64,000 bases of DNA, taken from NCBI GenBank assembly GCA_910577275.1, contig CAJTMW010000007.1, positions 81,089 to 145,088 on the forward strand. Reading direction: 5' to 3'. The notes under the pieces were generated by a model. It saw only the letters and a list, made by a program, of their open reading frames with translations, was not told the DNA's origin and searched no databases. A program made the position numbers and the translations under genes. The stretch's first letter is position 1; every line of letters starts with the position of its first letter. Shown here piece after piece: positions 52,591 to 61,728 of the stretch. Source of the DNA: an uncultured Lachnospiraceae bacterium. Its GTDB lineage: Bacteria > Bacillota > Clostridia > Lachnospirales > Lachnospiraceae.

Positions 52591-52737
52591 TTATTCTTCT
52601 TCCGTCCTGGTTTTCTTCATTGTCTTCATCATAATATCCACCATATCCACCAAATCCTGTCCGTTAATGGCTTCTTCCGCATCCTCAACCTCCAGGCTCG
52701 GCCTGAATTTTTTTAATTCCTCTTCAAAATCAATCAT
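52591..52737 (-). CDS. Conserved-looking 48-residue acidic protein
   Basis: A small frame between folC and the TPR gene: MIDFEEELKKFRPSLEVEDA, then EEAINGQDLVDMVDIMMKTM, then KKTRTEEE. Its ATG overlaps the folC stop codon by eight bases and AGGAG stands eight bases before it, so translation is coupled to folC, while the TPR gene starts 12 bases past its stop. It is acidic at the front and amphipathic in the middle (about 25-43). I do not recognise a family. The ribosome site, the tight spacing on both sides and the clean codon use make it a likely gene. Confidence 0.75.
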   Translation of the reverse strand: MIDFEEELKKFRPSLEVEDAEEAINGQDLVDMVDIMMKTMKKTRTEEE

Positions 52738-54079
52738 GACACATTCTCCTCGTAAGGGACCTTATCTGCCCTATCAAATATAATGAACCGGCTACATAAA
52801 CGACATCCTTCTCTTTCTTTTCCGCCAGCAGATACCGGTAAGCCCTCTCGGCGTCCTCATAAAAGCTGCACCGCATTTTCCCCCGTCCCTCAAAGGCTTC
52901 CTCAAGCTCCCGAACCGAAGCGCTCCTCTCCGTTTCCACAACGGTTCCCACGACCTCGTCAAAGAGCTCCGAATCCGCCGCCATCCGTATCATTGCCTTA
53001 AAGCGTTTATCGGTAAGAGCGCCAAACAGTAAGAGCCGCCTGCCTTCGCAGCTAATATGCCCTGCCGTATTTAAAAACGCTTCCATTCCGTCCTCGTTGT
53101 GGGCGCCGTCCAGATAAACTCCCGGCAGAACTTCCTCCATCCTGCCCGGCCAGAAAGCCTCCCACAGTCCCCGCCTTACCGCTTCGGGCGTGACTCTTTC
53201 CTCCCCCAGCGCATGTGCTGCCGCAACTGCAAGAGCGGCGTTTTCCGTCTGATACAGCGCCGTTGTATTCAGGGAAAGACTAACATAACTATAATAACCA
53301 GAATGCAGCGAAAAATCAATGCTTTTATGATTTATATTCACATTCAAAATACTTTCTTTTCCGATGATAATCGTCGGGCTTTCCGCTTTTTTGGCATATT
53401 CGGCCAAAACCTCCGTGCTCTCCTTCCGCTTATCGACAAAGACCACCGGAACACCCTTTTTGATAATTCCGGCTTTCTCGCCGGCTATCTCGGAAATCGT
53501 ACCGCCAAGGTATTGCATGTGGTCGTATCCAATCTCGGTAATCACGCACACCGCCGGCTTTTCCACACAGTTTGTGGCGTCAAGCCGCCCTCCCATTCCC
53601 GTTTCCAGTATCACATATTCCGGCTTTTTTTCCTTAAAGTAGACCATTGCCATCAGGAAAAGGAACTCAAAAAAGGAGGGGTGAAATTTTTCCTTCGAAA
53701 CGGCCAGCCGTACCTTTTCAAAAACCCGGAGAAAATCCTCCCCGGAAATCATGTCGTTTCCGAAGCAAATCCTCTCCCGCATGGTTTCAAGATGGGGGGA
53801 AATAAACATTCCCACGCTGCACCCGCCCGCCATAAGCATGGAACGCAAATAAGCACAAACGGAACCTTTTCCGTTTGTGCCTGCGATATGAATAATCTTG
53901 CTTCTTATGCCGAAAGCTCCCGGAGAGCCTGCGGCGTTTTCAGTCCCGGCGCCGCCGCCTGATGCTGTATCCTCCCCCGTAATCCGCCGAAGAAGCCCTT
54001 TTGTGTCTTCAAGGGTATGCTTCCCGGCAAATTTGGGGATAGAAAGTATATAATCTTCCGCTTCCTTACAGGTATTCAT
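52730..54079 (-). CDS. folC: Folylpolyglutamate/dihydrofolate synthase
   Basis: Adds glutamate to folates (and dihydropteroate in bifunctional forms), keeping them in the cell and completing the pathway with FolA and ThyA. The 449-residue Mur-ligase fold has the P-loop HIAGTNGKGSVCAYLRSML (GTNGKGS at 67-73), GLDATN-type motif LETGMGGRLDATN, and the C-terminal domain with GRMEEVLPGVYLDGAHNEDG. A 30-residue variable segment at 32-60 is a Gly/Ala-rich insert before the P-loop. It lies between fapA-like and the 48-residue gene, same strand. Confidence 0.95.
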   Translation of the reverse strand: MNTCKEAEDYILSIPKFAGKHTLEDTKGLLRRITGEDTASGGGAGTENAAGSPGAFGIRSKIIHIAGTNGKGSVCAYLRSMLMAGGCSVGMFISPHLETMRERICFGNDMISGEDFLRVFEKVRLAVSKEKFHPSFFEFLFLMAMVYFKEKKPEYVILETGMGGRLDATNCVEKPAVCVITEIGYDHMQYLGGTISEIAGEKAGIIKKGVPVVFVDKRKESTEVLAEYAKKAESPTIIIGKESILNVNINHKSIDFSLHSGYYSYVSLSLNTTALYQTENAALAVAAAHALGEERVTPEAVRRGLWEAFWPGRMEEVLPGVYLDGAHNEDGMEAFLNTAGHISCEGRRLLLFGALTDKRFKAMIRMAADSELFDEVVGTVVETERSASVRELEEAFEGRGKMRCSFYEDAERAYRYLLAEKKEKDVVYVAGSLYLIGQIRSLTRRMCHD

Positions 54080-54106
54080 ATGCCCGTTTTCACCTTCCTG
54101 TGCGCC

Positions 54107-55669
54107 TTATGATGATGAGTAGGCGATAACGCTGCTCTCGATTACGCCGTTCTGCTGATAATATTTCATAAAACAGGTATCCCGCTCGATGGGCATCTGC
54201 GCCTGGGCAAGGCACACCACCGTCCCGCGGTAGATATTGCCGTTCACCACTATCTCGGAATTGCGTCCCGCCTCTAAAAGGTCGTTCATTTTCTTGATTT
54301 CTTTCCTGTTCTGCTCTAACTCTTTCTTTAATGTAACCGCCTTGGCTTCCAGAGTTTTTAAGGTAAGCTCCAGACCGTCCGGGACCTTCTCCATTTTTTT
54401 CGTTCTCTGGCGGATGGAATTGATTTTATCCGAAACCTCGGACAGTTCCTCCACCTGGGTCGCTTCCAGCGTCCTGGCATTCTGTATCTTCTGATAGGTT
54501 TCCTTCTCGCATCCCACGTGCACCACCGTTCTGGTCTCCGCCACATTCCCGATTTCCGTGGCCGTCACTCCCCGCATGGCATGGGTATAGCCGCCAATCA
54601 CGGCGCCCTTTTTCCCTGTAAGGGTAATCTGCCCGTCGGCGGAAATTCTGGAATTCAAAATGGTATTCGCCTGTACGTTGCCGCCGGCCATTGCCACCGT
54701 ATGCTCGATAAAATCGGCGTAAATATCGCCTCTTGCGGAAAGCTTCGCTCTCTGCGCCCCCTGAATGCCCCGTGCCAGAATAATGTCGCCGCCGGCAAAC
54801 AGGTTAACCGCCTCCACGTTGCCCCGGATTTCAATGTTTCTTCCCGCCCGGATTACCACGCCGGCCTCCACGCTGCCGGTAATCACCACGTCGCCGTAAA
54901 ACTCAACCTTTCCGGTAATCAGCGTCACGTCGCCGTTAATCTCGTGGAGCGCCCGGATATCCACCTTGCCGTTTTTGAACTCAATCTTGCCGTCCTGCTC
55001 CGCCAGATACACGTCGGGATTATCCTCCTCGCAGTAAACCTGACCGGAGAGAGGCTCAATTTCCTTGACTGTCTTGGTCAACATTGTCTTTCCGCGGACG
55101 TCGTAGCCGTCCTGACCGTCCTTTGCATGGTGATAAACCGCCACCACATCTCCCTCATAAACATTCTGGAGGGAACTCATGTTGGTGTAATCCACCCGGC
55201 CGTTGGCTAAAACCTTCGGCGCTTTCCGGGGATTCATATCAAACATATATTCATAAAAACCATTGTTGCCTTCTATGGCCGGCTGTCCCTGCGCCGCCAC
55301 AATCTCCCTCTCATAGACATGCTTTTTTATCATAGCCGCAAGATTGGAGCGGTGATATCCGGTAACCACGCCGTTTTTTTTCAGAAATCCCATCAGCTCA
55401 TCCATGGTATAATTGCCCCGCTCCTCGCCGGGCGCTGCAAGATAGAGCCATGCAACCATGCTGTCCGCTGAAATCTTTACATAAGAGCCGTTTTCTTCAA
55501 TGCTGAGAAGCTTGGAATTTGTCTCTTCAATGATGTCGCTTAAAATCTGGCTGTCTGAAACCTCCGGTTCCGCAGCCTCCTCCTCCGATACCTTTTTCCT
55601 TCTGCCCAGCCCCTCTAATTCCTTTCGAAGCTCATCCCGCTCCTCTTCCGTTAAAAAGTCGTTATAAGC
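54107..55669 (-). CDS. FapA/DUF342-family polymer-forming-like protein
   Basis: A 520-residue protein of the DUF342/FapA family: N-terminal region, then a right-handed beta-helix-like core (about 190-365) of GDVVITG, GNVEA and GDIYADF type repeats, and a coiled coil (about 385-460, SDKINSIRQRTKKMEKV). B. subtilis-type members are described as flagellar assembly proteins A, but no flagellar gene is in the window, so the role is open. The start at 55669 follows a GGAGG five bases away, and an outer ATG at 55684 has a poor site. Same strand as valS (91-base gap) and folC (27-base gap). Confidence 0.85.
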   Translation of the reverse strand, partial: AYNDFLTEEERDELRKELEGLGRRKKVSEEEAAEPEVSDSQILSDIIEETNSKLLSIEENGSYVKISADSMVAWLYLAAPGEERGNYTMDELMGFLKKNGVVTGYHRSNLAAMIKKHVYEREIVAAQGQPAIEGNNGFYEYMFDMNPRKAPKVLANGRVDYTNMSSLQNVYEGDVVAVYHHAKDGQDGYDVRGKTMLTKTVKEIEPLSGQVYCEEDNPDVYLAEQDGKIEFKNGKVDIRALHEINGDVTLITGKVEFYGDVVITGSVEAGVVIRAGRNIEIRGNVEAVNLFAGGDIILARGIQGAQRAKLSARGDIYADFIEHTVAMAGGNVQANTILNSRISADGQITLTGKKGAVIGGYTHAMRGVTATEIGNVAETRTVVHVGCEKETYQKIQNARTLEATQVEELSEVSDKINSIRQRTKKMEKVPDGLELTLKTLEAKAVTLKKELEQNRKEIKKMNDLLEAGRNSEIVVNGNIYRGTVVCLAQAQMPIERDTCFMKYYQQNGVIESSVIAYSSS

Positions 55670-55760
55670 CATTCTCTCCTCCATATCGAAGCGTTCCCGG
55701 CATTAGAAAAATCAGCCGCCGCACTTCTTTTTCCTACTGCTGCCCCCGCTTCCCGGGATA

Positions 55761-58433
55761 TCACCCCTGCAGCTGCTCAAGGCGCACCTTCACCTGTTTC
55801 ATCATCTGGGTGTATTTTTCCAGCTTTTCCTTCTCCTCGGCAATCTTCGCCTCCGGCGCCCTGGAAAGAAATCTTTCGTTGCTCAGCATTCCGTTTACTC
55901 TGGCAAGCTCGCCCGTAAGGCGTTTCTCCTCCTTCTCCAGGCGGGCAATTTCCTGAGCGATATCCACCAGCTCCGCAAAGGGAATATACAGCGTGGCGTT
56001 TGCAATCACAACAGACACCGCATCCTGCGCAATTCCTTCCTTATCTTTCTGAATCATCGTCTCCGACGCGTAGGCTAAAGACTGGAAAAAGAGCTTTCCG
56101 TTTGTAAAAGCGGATAACGTCTCCTCATTTTCGCTGACCACAAACACCTTGGCCTTTCTGGCGGGCGGAACATTCATTTCCGTGCGCACATTGCGGATGC
56201 CCCTCACCGCTTCCTTGATGATTTCAATTTCCTTTTCTTCCTTTATAAAGCTTCTTTCTTCCAGATAAACAGGCCATCTGGAAATCATAATGGACTCCTC
56301 CGCCGACTGGAGGGTACAGAAAATTTCCTCCGTGATAAAAGGCATATACGGATGAAGGAGCTTTAACGCGTCTGTCAGCACGTTTTGCAGCGTCCAGAGA
56401 GCCGCCTTCTTGCTTTCCGCATCGTCGGAGCCATAGAGCCTTGGCTTCACCATCTCGATATACCAGTCGCAGAATTCGTCCCAGATAAAATCGTAAATCT
56501 TGGACACCGCAATCCCCAGCTCAAAGCTGTCCATGTTGTCAGTCACATCCTTAATCAGGGTGTTCAGCTTTGAAATTATCCATTTATCCACCGGCTCCAG
56601 ACGCACATCGGCAAAAGCAGCCTTTGATAAATCCGTATCCTCCGGCATATTCATCATGATAAACCGGGAGGCGTTCCAGATTTTGTTGGCAAAATTCCTG
56701 CTTGCCTCCACCCGCTCGTAGTAAAAGCGCATGTCGTTTCCCGGCGCGTTGCCGGTAATCAGCGTAAGGCGCAGAGCGTCCGCACCGTACTTTTCTATAA
56801 TTTCAAGAGGGTCGATGCCGTTGCCGAGAGACTTGCTCATCTTCCGCCCCAGCGAATCCCGCACCAGCCCGTGGAAAAGAACCGTATGGAACGGCTTTTC
56901 CTTCATCTGCTCGTAGCCGGAAAAAATCATCCTGATAACCCAGAAAAAGATGATATCATATCCCGTAACCAGCACGTCCGTGGGATAGAAATATTTCAAA
57001 TCCTCCGTCTGCTCCGGCCACCCCAGAGTGGAAAACGGCCACAGAGCAGAAGAAAACCAGGTATCCAGCGTGTCGGGGTCCTGGGTGAAATGCCCATGCC
57101 CGCACTTCGGACATACCGACGGTTCCTCCTTACTTACCACCGCTTCCCCGCATCTATCGCAGTAATAAGCGGGAATCCGGTGCCCCCACCAGAGCTGTCT
57201 GGAGATACACCAGTCTCTGATATTATCCGTCCAGTTATAATATGTCTTTTCCATTCTTTTGGGAATCAGCTGAATATCTCCGTTCTTTACGGCCTCCACC
57301 GCCGGCTTTATCAGCTCATCCATCTTCACAAACCATTGCTGCTTAATCATAGGCTCGATGGTCGTCTTGCAGCGGTCGTGCGTGCCTACATTGTGGGAAT
57401 AATCCTCAACCCGGACCAAAAGTCCCATCTCGTCCAGCTCTTTTACAATGGCTTTCCTCGCCTCGTAGCGGTCCATCCCGCAGAATTTACCGCCGTTTTC
57501 GTTAATCGTGGCGTCGTCGTTTAAAATATTGACCTCGGGCAGATTATGACGCTTTCCTACCTCAAAGTCGTTGGGGTCATGGGCCGGTGTGATTTTCACC
57601 ACGCCGGTGCCGAATTCCATATCCACATAGGAATCCGCCACCACGGGGATTTCCCTGTTTACAATGGGAAGCATCACCTTCTTGCCGATGATGTCCCGAT
57701 ATCTTTCGTCATCAGGATTTACCGCCACCGCCGTATCCCCCAGCATGGTCTCCGGTCTTGTAGTGGCAAATTCCAGGAATTTTTCAGAGCTCACGCTGCC
57801 GTCTTCTTCAATCAGCGGATACTTGATATGCCAGAAATGCCCCGCCTGCTCCTCGTACACTACCTCCGCGTCGGAGATAGAGGTGTTGCAGACCGGACAC
57901 CAGTTGATAATCCTGCTACCCTTGTAAATCCAGCCCTTTTCGTGCATCTTGCAGAAAACTTCCGTTACCGCCTTATTGCACCCCTCGTCCATGGTAAAAC
58001 GCTCCCTGTCCCAGTCACAGGAGGAGCCCAGCTTCTTTAACTGGCCGATAATACGTCCGCCGTATTCCTTCTTCCATTCCCATGCCCGCTCAAGAAAGCC
58101 CTCCCGTCCGAGGTCCTCCTTGTTAATGCCTTCTTCCTTCAGCTTTTCGATAATTTTAACCTCTGTGGCAATACTTGCATGGTCCGTCCCCGGCTGCCAG
58201 AGGGCGTTATATCCCTGCATTCTCCTGAAACGGATTAAAATGTCCTGCATGGTGTTGTCCAGGGCATGGCCCATGTGAAGCTGTCCCGTAATATTCGGGG
58301 GCGGAATCACAATGGTAAAAGGCTTTTTGTCATAATCCACTTCCGCATGGAAATATTTTTTGTCCAGCCACTTCTGATATAATCTGTCTTCAATCCCCTT
58401 GGGGTCATAAGTCTTTGCAAGTTCTTTACTCAT
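55761..58433 (-). CDS. valS: Valyl-tRNA synthetase
   Basis: Class I aminoacyl-tRNA synthetase charging tRNA-Val. Of 890 residues, HIGH is HMGH at 53-56 (in PPPNITGQLHMGH), KMSKS is KMSKSLGNGID near 525-535, the editing domain covers about 190-350, and the C-terminal coiled coil (about 820-890, LEKEEKRLTGELARVNGMLS) is the usual tRNA-binding arm. AGGAG four bases before the ATG at 58433 favours it. No T-box is apparent in the leader; instead it has the hairpin at 58504-58530. Confidence 0.96.
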   Translation of the reverse strand: MSKELAKTYDPKGIEDRLYQKWLDKKYFHAEVDYDKKPFTIVIPPPNITGQLHMGHALDNTMQDILIRFRRMQGYNALWQPGTDHASIATEVKIIEKLKEEGINKEDLGREGFLERAWEWKKEYGGRIIGQLKKLGSSCDWDRERFTMDEGCNKAVTEVFCKMHEKGWIYKGSRIINWCPVCNTSISDAEVVYEEQAGHFWHIKYPLIEEDGSVSSEKFLEFATTRPETMLGDTAVAVNPDDERYRDIIGKKVMLPIVNREIPVVADSYVDMEFGTGVVKITPAHDPNDFEVGKRHNLPEVNILNDDATINENGGKFCGMDRYEARKAIVKELDEMGLLVRVEDYSHNVGTHDRCKTTIEPMIKQQWFVKMDELIKPAVEAVKNGDIQLIPKRMEKTYYNWTDNIRDWCISRQLWWGHRIPAYYCDRCGEAVVSKEEPSVCPKCGHGHFTQDPDTLDTWFSSALWPFSTLGWPEQTEDLKYFYPTDVLVTGYDIIFFWVIRMIFSGYEQMKEKPFHTVLFHGLVRDSLGRKMSKSLGNGIDPLEIIEKYGADALRLTLITGNAPGNDMRFYYERVEASRNFANKIWNASRFIMMNMPEDTDLSKAAFADVRLEPVDKWIISKLNTLIKDVTDNMDSFELGIAVSKIYDFIWDEFCDWYIEMVKPRLYGSDDAESKKAALWTLQNVLTDALKLLHPYMPFITEEIFCTLQSAEESIMISRWPVYLEERSFIKEEKEIEIIKEAVRGIRNVRTEMNVPPARKAKVFVVSENEETLSAFTNGKLFFQSLAYASETMIQKDKEGIAQDAVSVVIANATLYIPFAELVDIAQEIARLEKEEKRLTGELARVNGMLSNERFLSRAPEAKIAEEKEKLEKYTQMMKQVKVRLEQLQG

Positions 58434-58503
58434 GGTTCTCCTCATTTCTGCGCTGCTTTCTGCGCATATCCAGTTTGTGGATGCAACGCAGACACAAACC
58501 TGT

Positions 58504-58530
58504 GAGTGAAAGATTGATAATCTTTCACTC
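58504..58530 (-). promoter_or_regulatory. Hairpin in the valS leader
   Basis: GAGTGAAAGATT and AATCTTTCACTC form a 12-bp perfect stem with a 3-base loop about 70 bases upstream of valS. No T-box core (AGGG/GGTGGNACCGCG) is visible, and no T-tract follows on the minus strand. Possible roles are leader structure or bidirectional terminator; on the plus strand TTTCTCTC follows. Confidence 0.55.
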
Positions 58531-58550
58531 TTTCTCTCTATACTTTCTCA

Positions 58551-58680
58551 TTTATTCCCGCGAGCAATGAGTCAAGCGGATGCGGAGCATCCATTTGACG
58601 AATGCCGCGAGGGTCAATACCCCGCAGCTCTGCTGCGTTGCAAGTTTGATGCCCCGTCAGCTTGCTGCGGGGTATTTGAC
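58551..58680 (+). repeat. Interspersed repeat, copy 3 (longest)
   Basis: The first 33 bases are identical to 12342-12374. It then continues with GATGCGGAGCATC (5-bp stem) and GTCAATACCCCGCAGC...GCTGCGGGGTATTTGAC (58613 to 58680), a long hairpin with a one-base bulge. The copy fills much of the gap between valS and the epimerase gene. No coding is seen. Confidence 0.8.
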
Positions 58681-58749
58681 TTTGTACGCTTTAGACCGCC
58701 GGAACCCTGCCGCCGGAAAGCGTCTGTTTCTTTGCCCAGGATGCGCCGT

Positions 58750-59631
58750 CTACACGGTAATCCGATAAGCCGTCTTCCAGACCTCTCCCGGCTCCGCAAT
58801 ATTTCCCCACTCGCGCTCCTTCAAATCGCCTGTAAAGCCCTCTCTGTCGCACCTGCCGTACCATGGCTCGATACAGATAAAAGGCGCTGCGTGAGCCGGC
58901 GTCCAGATGCCGTAAACGGGCGCATCCATGGTAACAGTGACGTAAGGCTTTTTATCCGCGCCGCATAACGCCACCTTACCCACCTGATAATCCTCAAGCA
59001 GAAGCGTATCGCAGTCAAACAAATGCTCTGTCACCGCCAGATAACCCTCTTCCAGTTCATAAGTGTCCTTCTCGTCTATCACCAGCCCGTCATGAATTCT
59101 GGTGCTTGCAAAGCTGCCCGCAGCTTTGTCCGGCCCGCCAAAGTAAATAAAACAGTCCGACTTTTCCTCTCCCGGCGCTATCGGACAGTTGAAAGCCGGG
59201 TGTGCGCCAATAGAAAAGGGTAGCGCTTCTTTGCCGGGATTTTCCACCTCCCAGAGAACCTCCACACCCTCAGCCAAAAGGCGGTAGCCGATTTTTAACA
59301 CAAATTTGAAGGGAAACCTTGCCCTCGTCTCCTCATTGTCATTTACCGCAAACCAAATCTCATTTTCCGTCTGCGAAACCAGCTCAAATTCCATATCCCT
59401 TGCAAAGCCATGCTGATTCATGGAGTAGGTTTTTCCCCCTGTCCGGTACTCCTTCCGGTTCACCGAACCCACGAAAGGAAACAGAACCGGCGCTGTCCTT
59501 CCCCAGAAAGCCGGGTCGGCCTTCCACATATACTCTGCGCCCGTGCTTAACTTTTTAAGGGATTTCAGTTCCGCTCCCTTTGAATGAATTTCAATTGCAA
59601 CTGCTTCGTTTTTTAAATTGTATACTGCCAT
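58750..59631 (-). CDS. Aldose 1-epimerase-like protein
   Basis: A 293-residue galactose-mutarotase superfamily protein, likely a hexose-6-phosphate or aldose epimerase acting on a sugar anomeric carbon. The beta-sandwich motifs are SKGAELKSLKKL, YMWKADPAFWGRTAPVLFPFVG (in part: DPAFWGRTAPVLFP), and FSIGAHPAFNCPIA, where the last histidine is probably catalytic. GGAGGGG supports the ATG at 59631. Substrate not determined. It is followed on the minus strand by the interspersed repeat. Confidence 0.87.
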   Translation of the reverse strand: MAVYNLKNEAVAIEIHSKGAELKSLKKLSTGAEYMWKADPAFWGRTAPVLFPFVGSVNRKEYRTGGKTYSMNQHGFARDMEFELVSQTENEIWFAVNDNEETRARFPFKFVLKIGYRLLAEGVEVLWEVENPGKEALPFSIGAHPAFNCPIAPGEEKSDCFIYFGGPDKAAGSFASTRIHDGLVIDEKDTYELEEGYLAVTEHLFDCDTLLLEDYQVGKVALCGADKKPYVTVTMDAPVYGIWTPAHAAPFICIEPWYGRCDREGFTGDLKEREWGNIAEPGEVWKTAYRITV

Positions 59632-59675
59632 AATGCGCCCCTCCAACCTTCTTACGTTTATCCTTCAACTTTCAA

Positions 59676-59707
59676 AAAAAGCTGCCTAAAATCTTAAGCA
59701 GCTTTTC
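59676..59707 (-). terminator. Terminator of the 188-residue protein gene
   Basis: On the minus strand AAAAGCTGC and GCAGCTTTTTTT pair around a loop of 14 bases with a seven-T tail, starting just past the stop codon of the 188-residue protein gene. Confidence 0.9.
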
Positions 59708-59722
59708 CGTCATTCTTTCTTG

Positions 59723-60289
59723 CTACGCCGTCATATTCATCTGATAGGCCTCAATCGCCCGCTGTATCTGAAACAGATTCCTCTCCGGCTGGGCGCTGAA
59801 CATCTGCTCCCGTTCGTCAGCAATCCCGTTCGCCGCGCTCTTAGCCGCACTGTCCAAAGCGCTGACCGGTTTAAAATCCTCCCTGACCTCCGAAGCGCCT
59901 AACTCCCTTGCAGAGTTCCTTATGCCTGCTGCTGCCGCCCTGACCTGGGCTTCTTCCGGGTTCTTCGTCCTTCCTGCCGTCTCCGCCGCATCAGAATCAT
60001 TGAACGCCTCTCCCGCCTCTTCAAGATTTTCCATTACCTCGTCAGGCTTCATGATTCTGGAGGCATTCCGCCGCCCTTCCCACATCTGCCTTTCCAGAAC
60101 GTCGCTAAAATTAACGGTCTGTCCCTTTTTCAGCGGATTTTCATTTAAGCTTTCATCTGATAATGCGGAAAAATCCGTCCTGCCCGAAGTCAAATCGTCG
60201 CCAATCGACGATACCCGGGAAAGGCTGTCCGCATTTACCATGTTTGCATTATAAATATACGGTCTGAAACTCACCGCTCCTATCTGCAT
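59723..60289 (-). CDS. Hypothetical Ala/Glu-rich protein
   Basis: A 188-residue protein I cannot assign. It has no signal peptide or membrane segment. The N-terminus MQIGAVSFRPYIYNANMV and the C-terminus FQIQRAIEAYQMNMTA are patterned, while the middle (60-165) is hydrophilic, acidic and Ala-rich, likely disordered or helical. GGAG upstream of the ATG and its own terminator support a real single-gene unit. The terminal Gln/Met-rich helix loosely resembles ends of small flagellar or secreted substrates, but that is only an impression. Confidence 0.65.
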   Translation of the reverse strand: MQIGAVSFRPYIYNANMVNADSLSRVSSIGDDLTSGRTDFSALSDESLNENPLKKGQTVNFSDVLERQMWEGRRNASRIMKPDEVMENLEEAGEAFNDSDAAETAGRTKNPEEAQVRAAAAGIRNSARELGASEVREDFKPVSALDSAAKSAANGIADEREQMFSAQPERNLFQIQRAIEAYQMNMTA

Positions 60290-60422
60290 GACTGTGACTG
60301 CTCCTTTCGTGCTGTGTGTAATACTTTTTGTGTGTTTCTATTATAATGTACATAAGGGGCAAAGTCAATAATGGGGGGAGGGGGAAATGAAAATCAAATT
60401 ATCCAATCTGCTTCCCTATATA

Positions 60423-60725
60423 TTACTCTGCATTTTCATATCCGCTTTTTAACTCAATAAATTCATATTCCGTATCATTTTCATTGCCTTCCTCCTCATC
60501 ATATAACCATCCATACGGACTATTATACAAATAATTTCGTTCTCCCGGTTCCTTATACAAATAATTACTCTCTTCCTCATACGTATACTTTGCGTTTTTC
60601 CTGATATCATCTATACTTTCGTATTCCCCGTTTTCAGCCGTTTTTATATAATTATTTTCTGCCCAAACTGCCAAACCAATTATAAATAGAATTGCTAATA
60701 ATATGAAAGGTGCTCGTTTATTCAT
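60423..60725 (-). CDS. Small membrane-anchored or secreted protein, unknown
   Basis: A 100-residue protein: an N-terminal hydrophobic segment (about 6-22, PFILLAILFIIGLAVWA) followed by an outside part very rich in Tyr, Glu and Asn, with an imperfect repeat (NYLYKEPGE, NYLYNSPYG). GGGAGG lies 12 bases before the ATG. The codon use is more AT-rich than the neighbours to the left. No family recognised; it may be a newly acquired cell-surface protein. Confidence 0.6.
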   Translation of the reverse strand: MNKRAPFILLAILFIIGLAVWAENNYIKTAENGEYESIDDIRKNAKYTYEEESNYLYKEPGERNYLYNSPYGWLYDEEEGNENDTEYEFIELKSGYENAE

Positions 60726-60897
60726 AATTATAATTTTCCTCCCTGCTATTCATATAATGAAGGAATCGTCTACTTATTTCCTTCCTCTCAAAATTACAGT
60801 CTCGCCTTTAATTCCTCAAGCATTTGCATTGCCGTCAAAGCATCATATTCCATTGAATCAAAGCTGTCACCTCCCCATGCCAAAATAGCCCCACAAT

Positions 60898-61728
60898 TTA
60901 TCGGGTTAAACAATAAATCATAATTGCCTGTTGTACCTTTAACAGATATTTCTTGAATTCATATCCCACAAAATAATCCGATTGTATAACATCCTCAGAA
61001 ACCTCTTCTCCCCTGTAAAATGGCGGGCACGGGTTTAATATTGCTCCCTTATTTGCCTTTTCCATAACCTGCGTTGTAACTTTACATTTCTGAAAATCAG
61101 CGAGAGCATCTGCCGGTAATGAATCAGTACAGACAATATCCTTGCCGGTAACTGCTTTCTCTATATCATAATGCGACACCAGCCCGTCGATTTCATAACC
61201 TTTGCCGCAACATTGTTCCAGGTCGAACCCCATCACCTCTGCCGCCTCTTTCCAGGCATACCCTATATTTCCGTTTTCTCCGCAAAAAAGGAATTTATCT
61301 TCTCTGAAATTTCTTCTTATCTTAGAAAGCGCATACAAATCAGAAAGAATTTCACATGGATGATTGCTATCTGTCATTGCATTAATAACCGGAACAGTGG
61401 AATATCCTGCGATTTTTTCCAGAACATGAATATCTTTATGACGCACAATCACAATATCCGCCCAAAGATTTAAGTATCCGAAAACATCCTGCAAATCTTC
61501 TTTTTTATCGAGCGTTTCTGTCGGAAATAAAACAGACTGTCCGCCTAAGAGATAAATCCCCTTTTCAAAGGTTACTCTCGTTCGGATGCTGTTATTTGGA
61601 AAAAACATCACAGCAGTTTTTCCTCTGAGAAAATCTTTATATTTTCCTTCTGATATTTCATCTGCAATTTTAAAAATCTCAGATATCTCATCTATATGAT
61701 AGTCTGTCAGCCGTATAAGGTTCTTCAT
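60898..61728 (-). CDS. Divergent carbamoyltransferase (ornithine/aspartate type)
   Basis: A 276-residue member of the ornithine/aspartate carbamoyltransferase superfamily, shorter than the roughly 310-residue OTCase. The carbamoyl-phosphate loop is FFPNNSIRTRVTF (SIRTR, 47-51, close to STRTR), the second motif is HPCEILSDL (123-131, with Cys-Glu in place of the usual x-Gln). The SMG loop of OTCases is not present; TDSLPADA stands in its place (201-208). The HCLP motif is altered to NPCPPFYRGEEV (232-243). It should carbamoylate an amine, but the ornithine loop is changed, so the substrate is open. AT-rich, without arginine genes nearby. The 172 bases downstream, to the small membrane protein gene, hold only a short open tail. 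Confidence 0.75.
   Translation of the reverse strand: MKNLIRLTDYHIDEISEIFKIADEISEGKYKDFLRGKTAVMFFPNNSIRTRVTFEKGIYLLGGQSVLFPTETLDKKEDLQDVFGYLNLWADIVIVRHKDIHVLEKIAGYSTVPVINAMTDSNHPCEILSDLYALSKIRRNFREDKFLFCGENGNIGYAWKEAAEVMGFDLEQCCGKGYEIDGLVSHYDIEKAVTGKDIVCTDSLPADALADFQKCKVTTQVMEKANKGAILNPCPPFYRGEEVSEDVIQSDYFVGYEFKKYLLKVQQAIMIYCLTR

Noticed and set aside
58434..58750. T-box riboswitch ahead of valS.
   Set aside because: No GGTGGNACCGCG-type antiterminator or specifier-loop pattern is visible; the gap is filled by a repeat and a plain hairpin.
60790..60897. Short tail frame after the transcarbamylase ending in QMLEELKARL.
   Set aside because: No start codon at a suitable distance from the GGGGAGG and too short to judge; it may be a remnant but cannot be supported as a gene.
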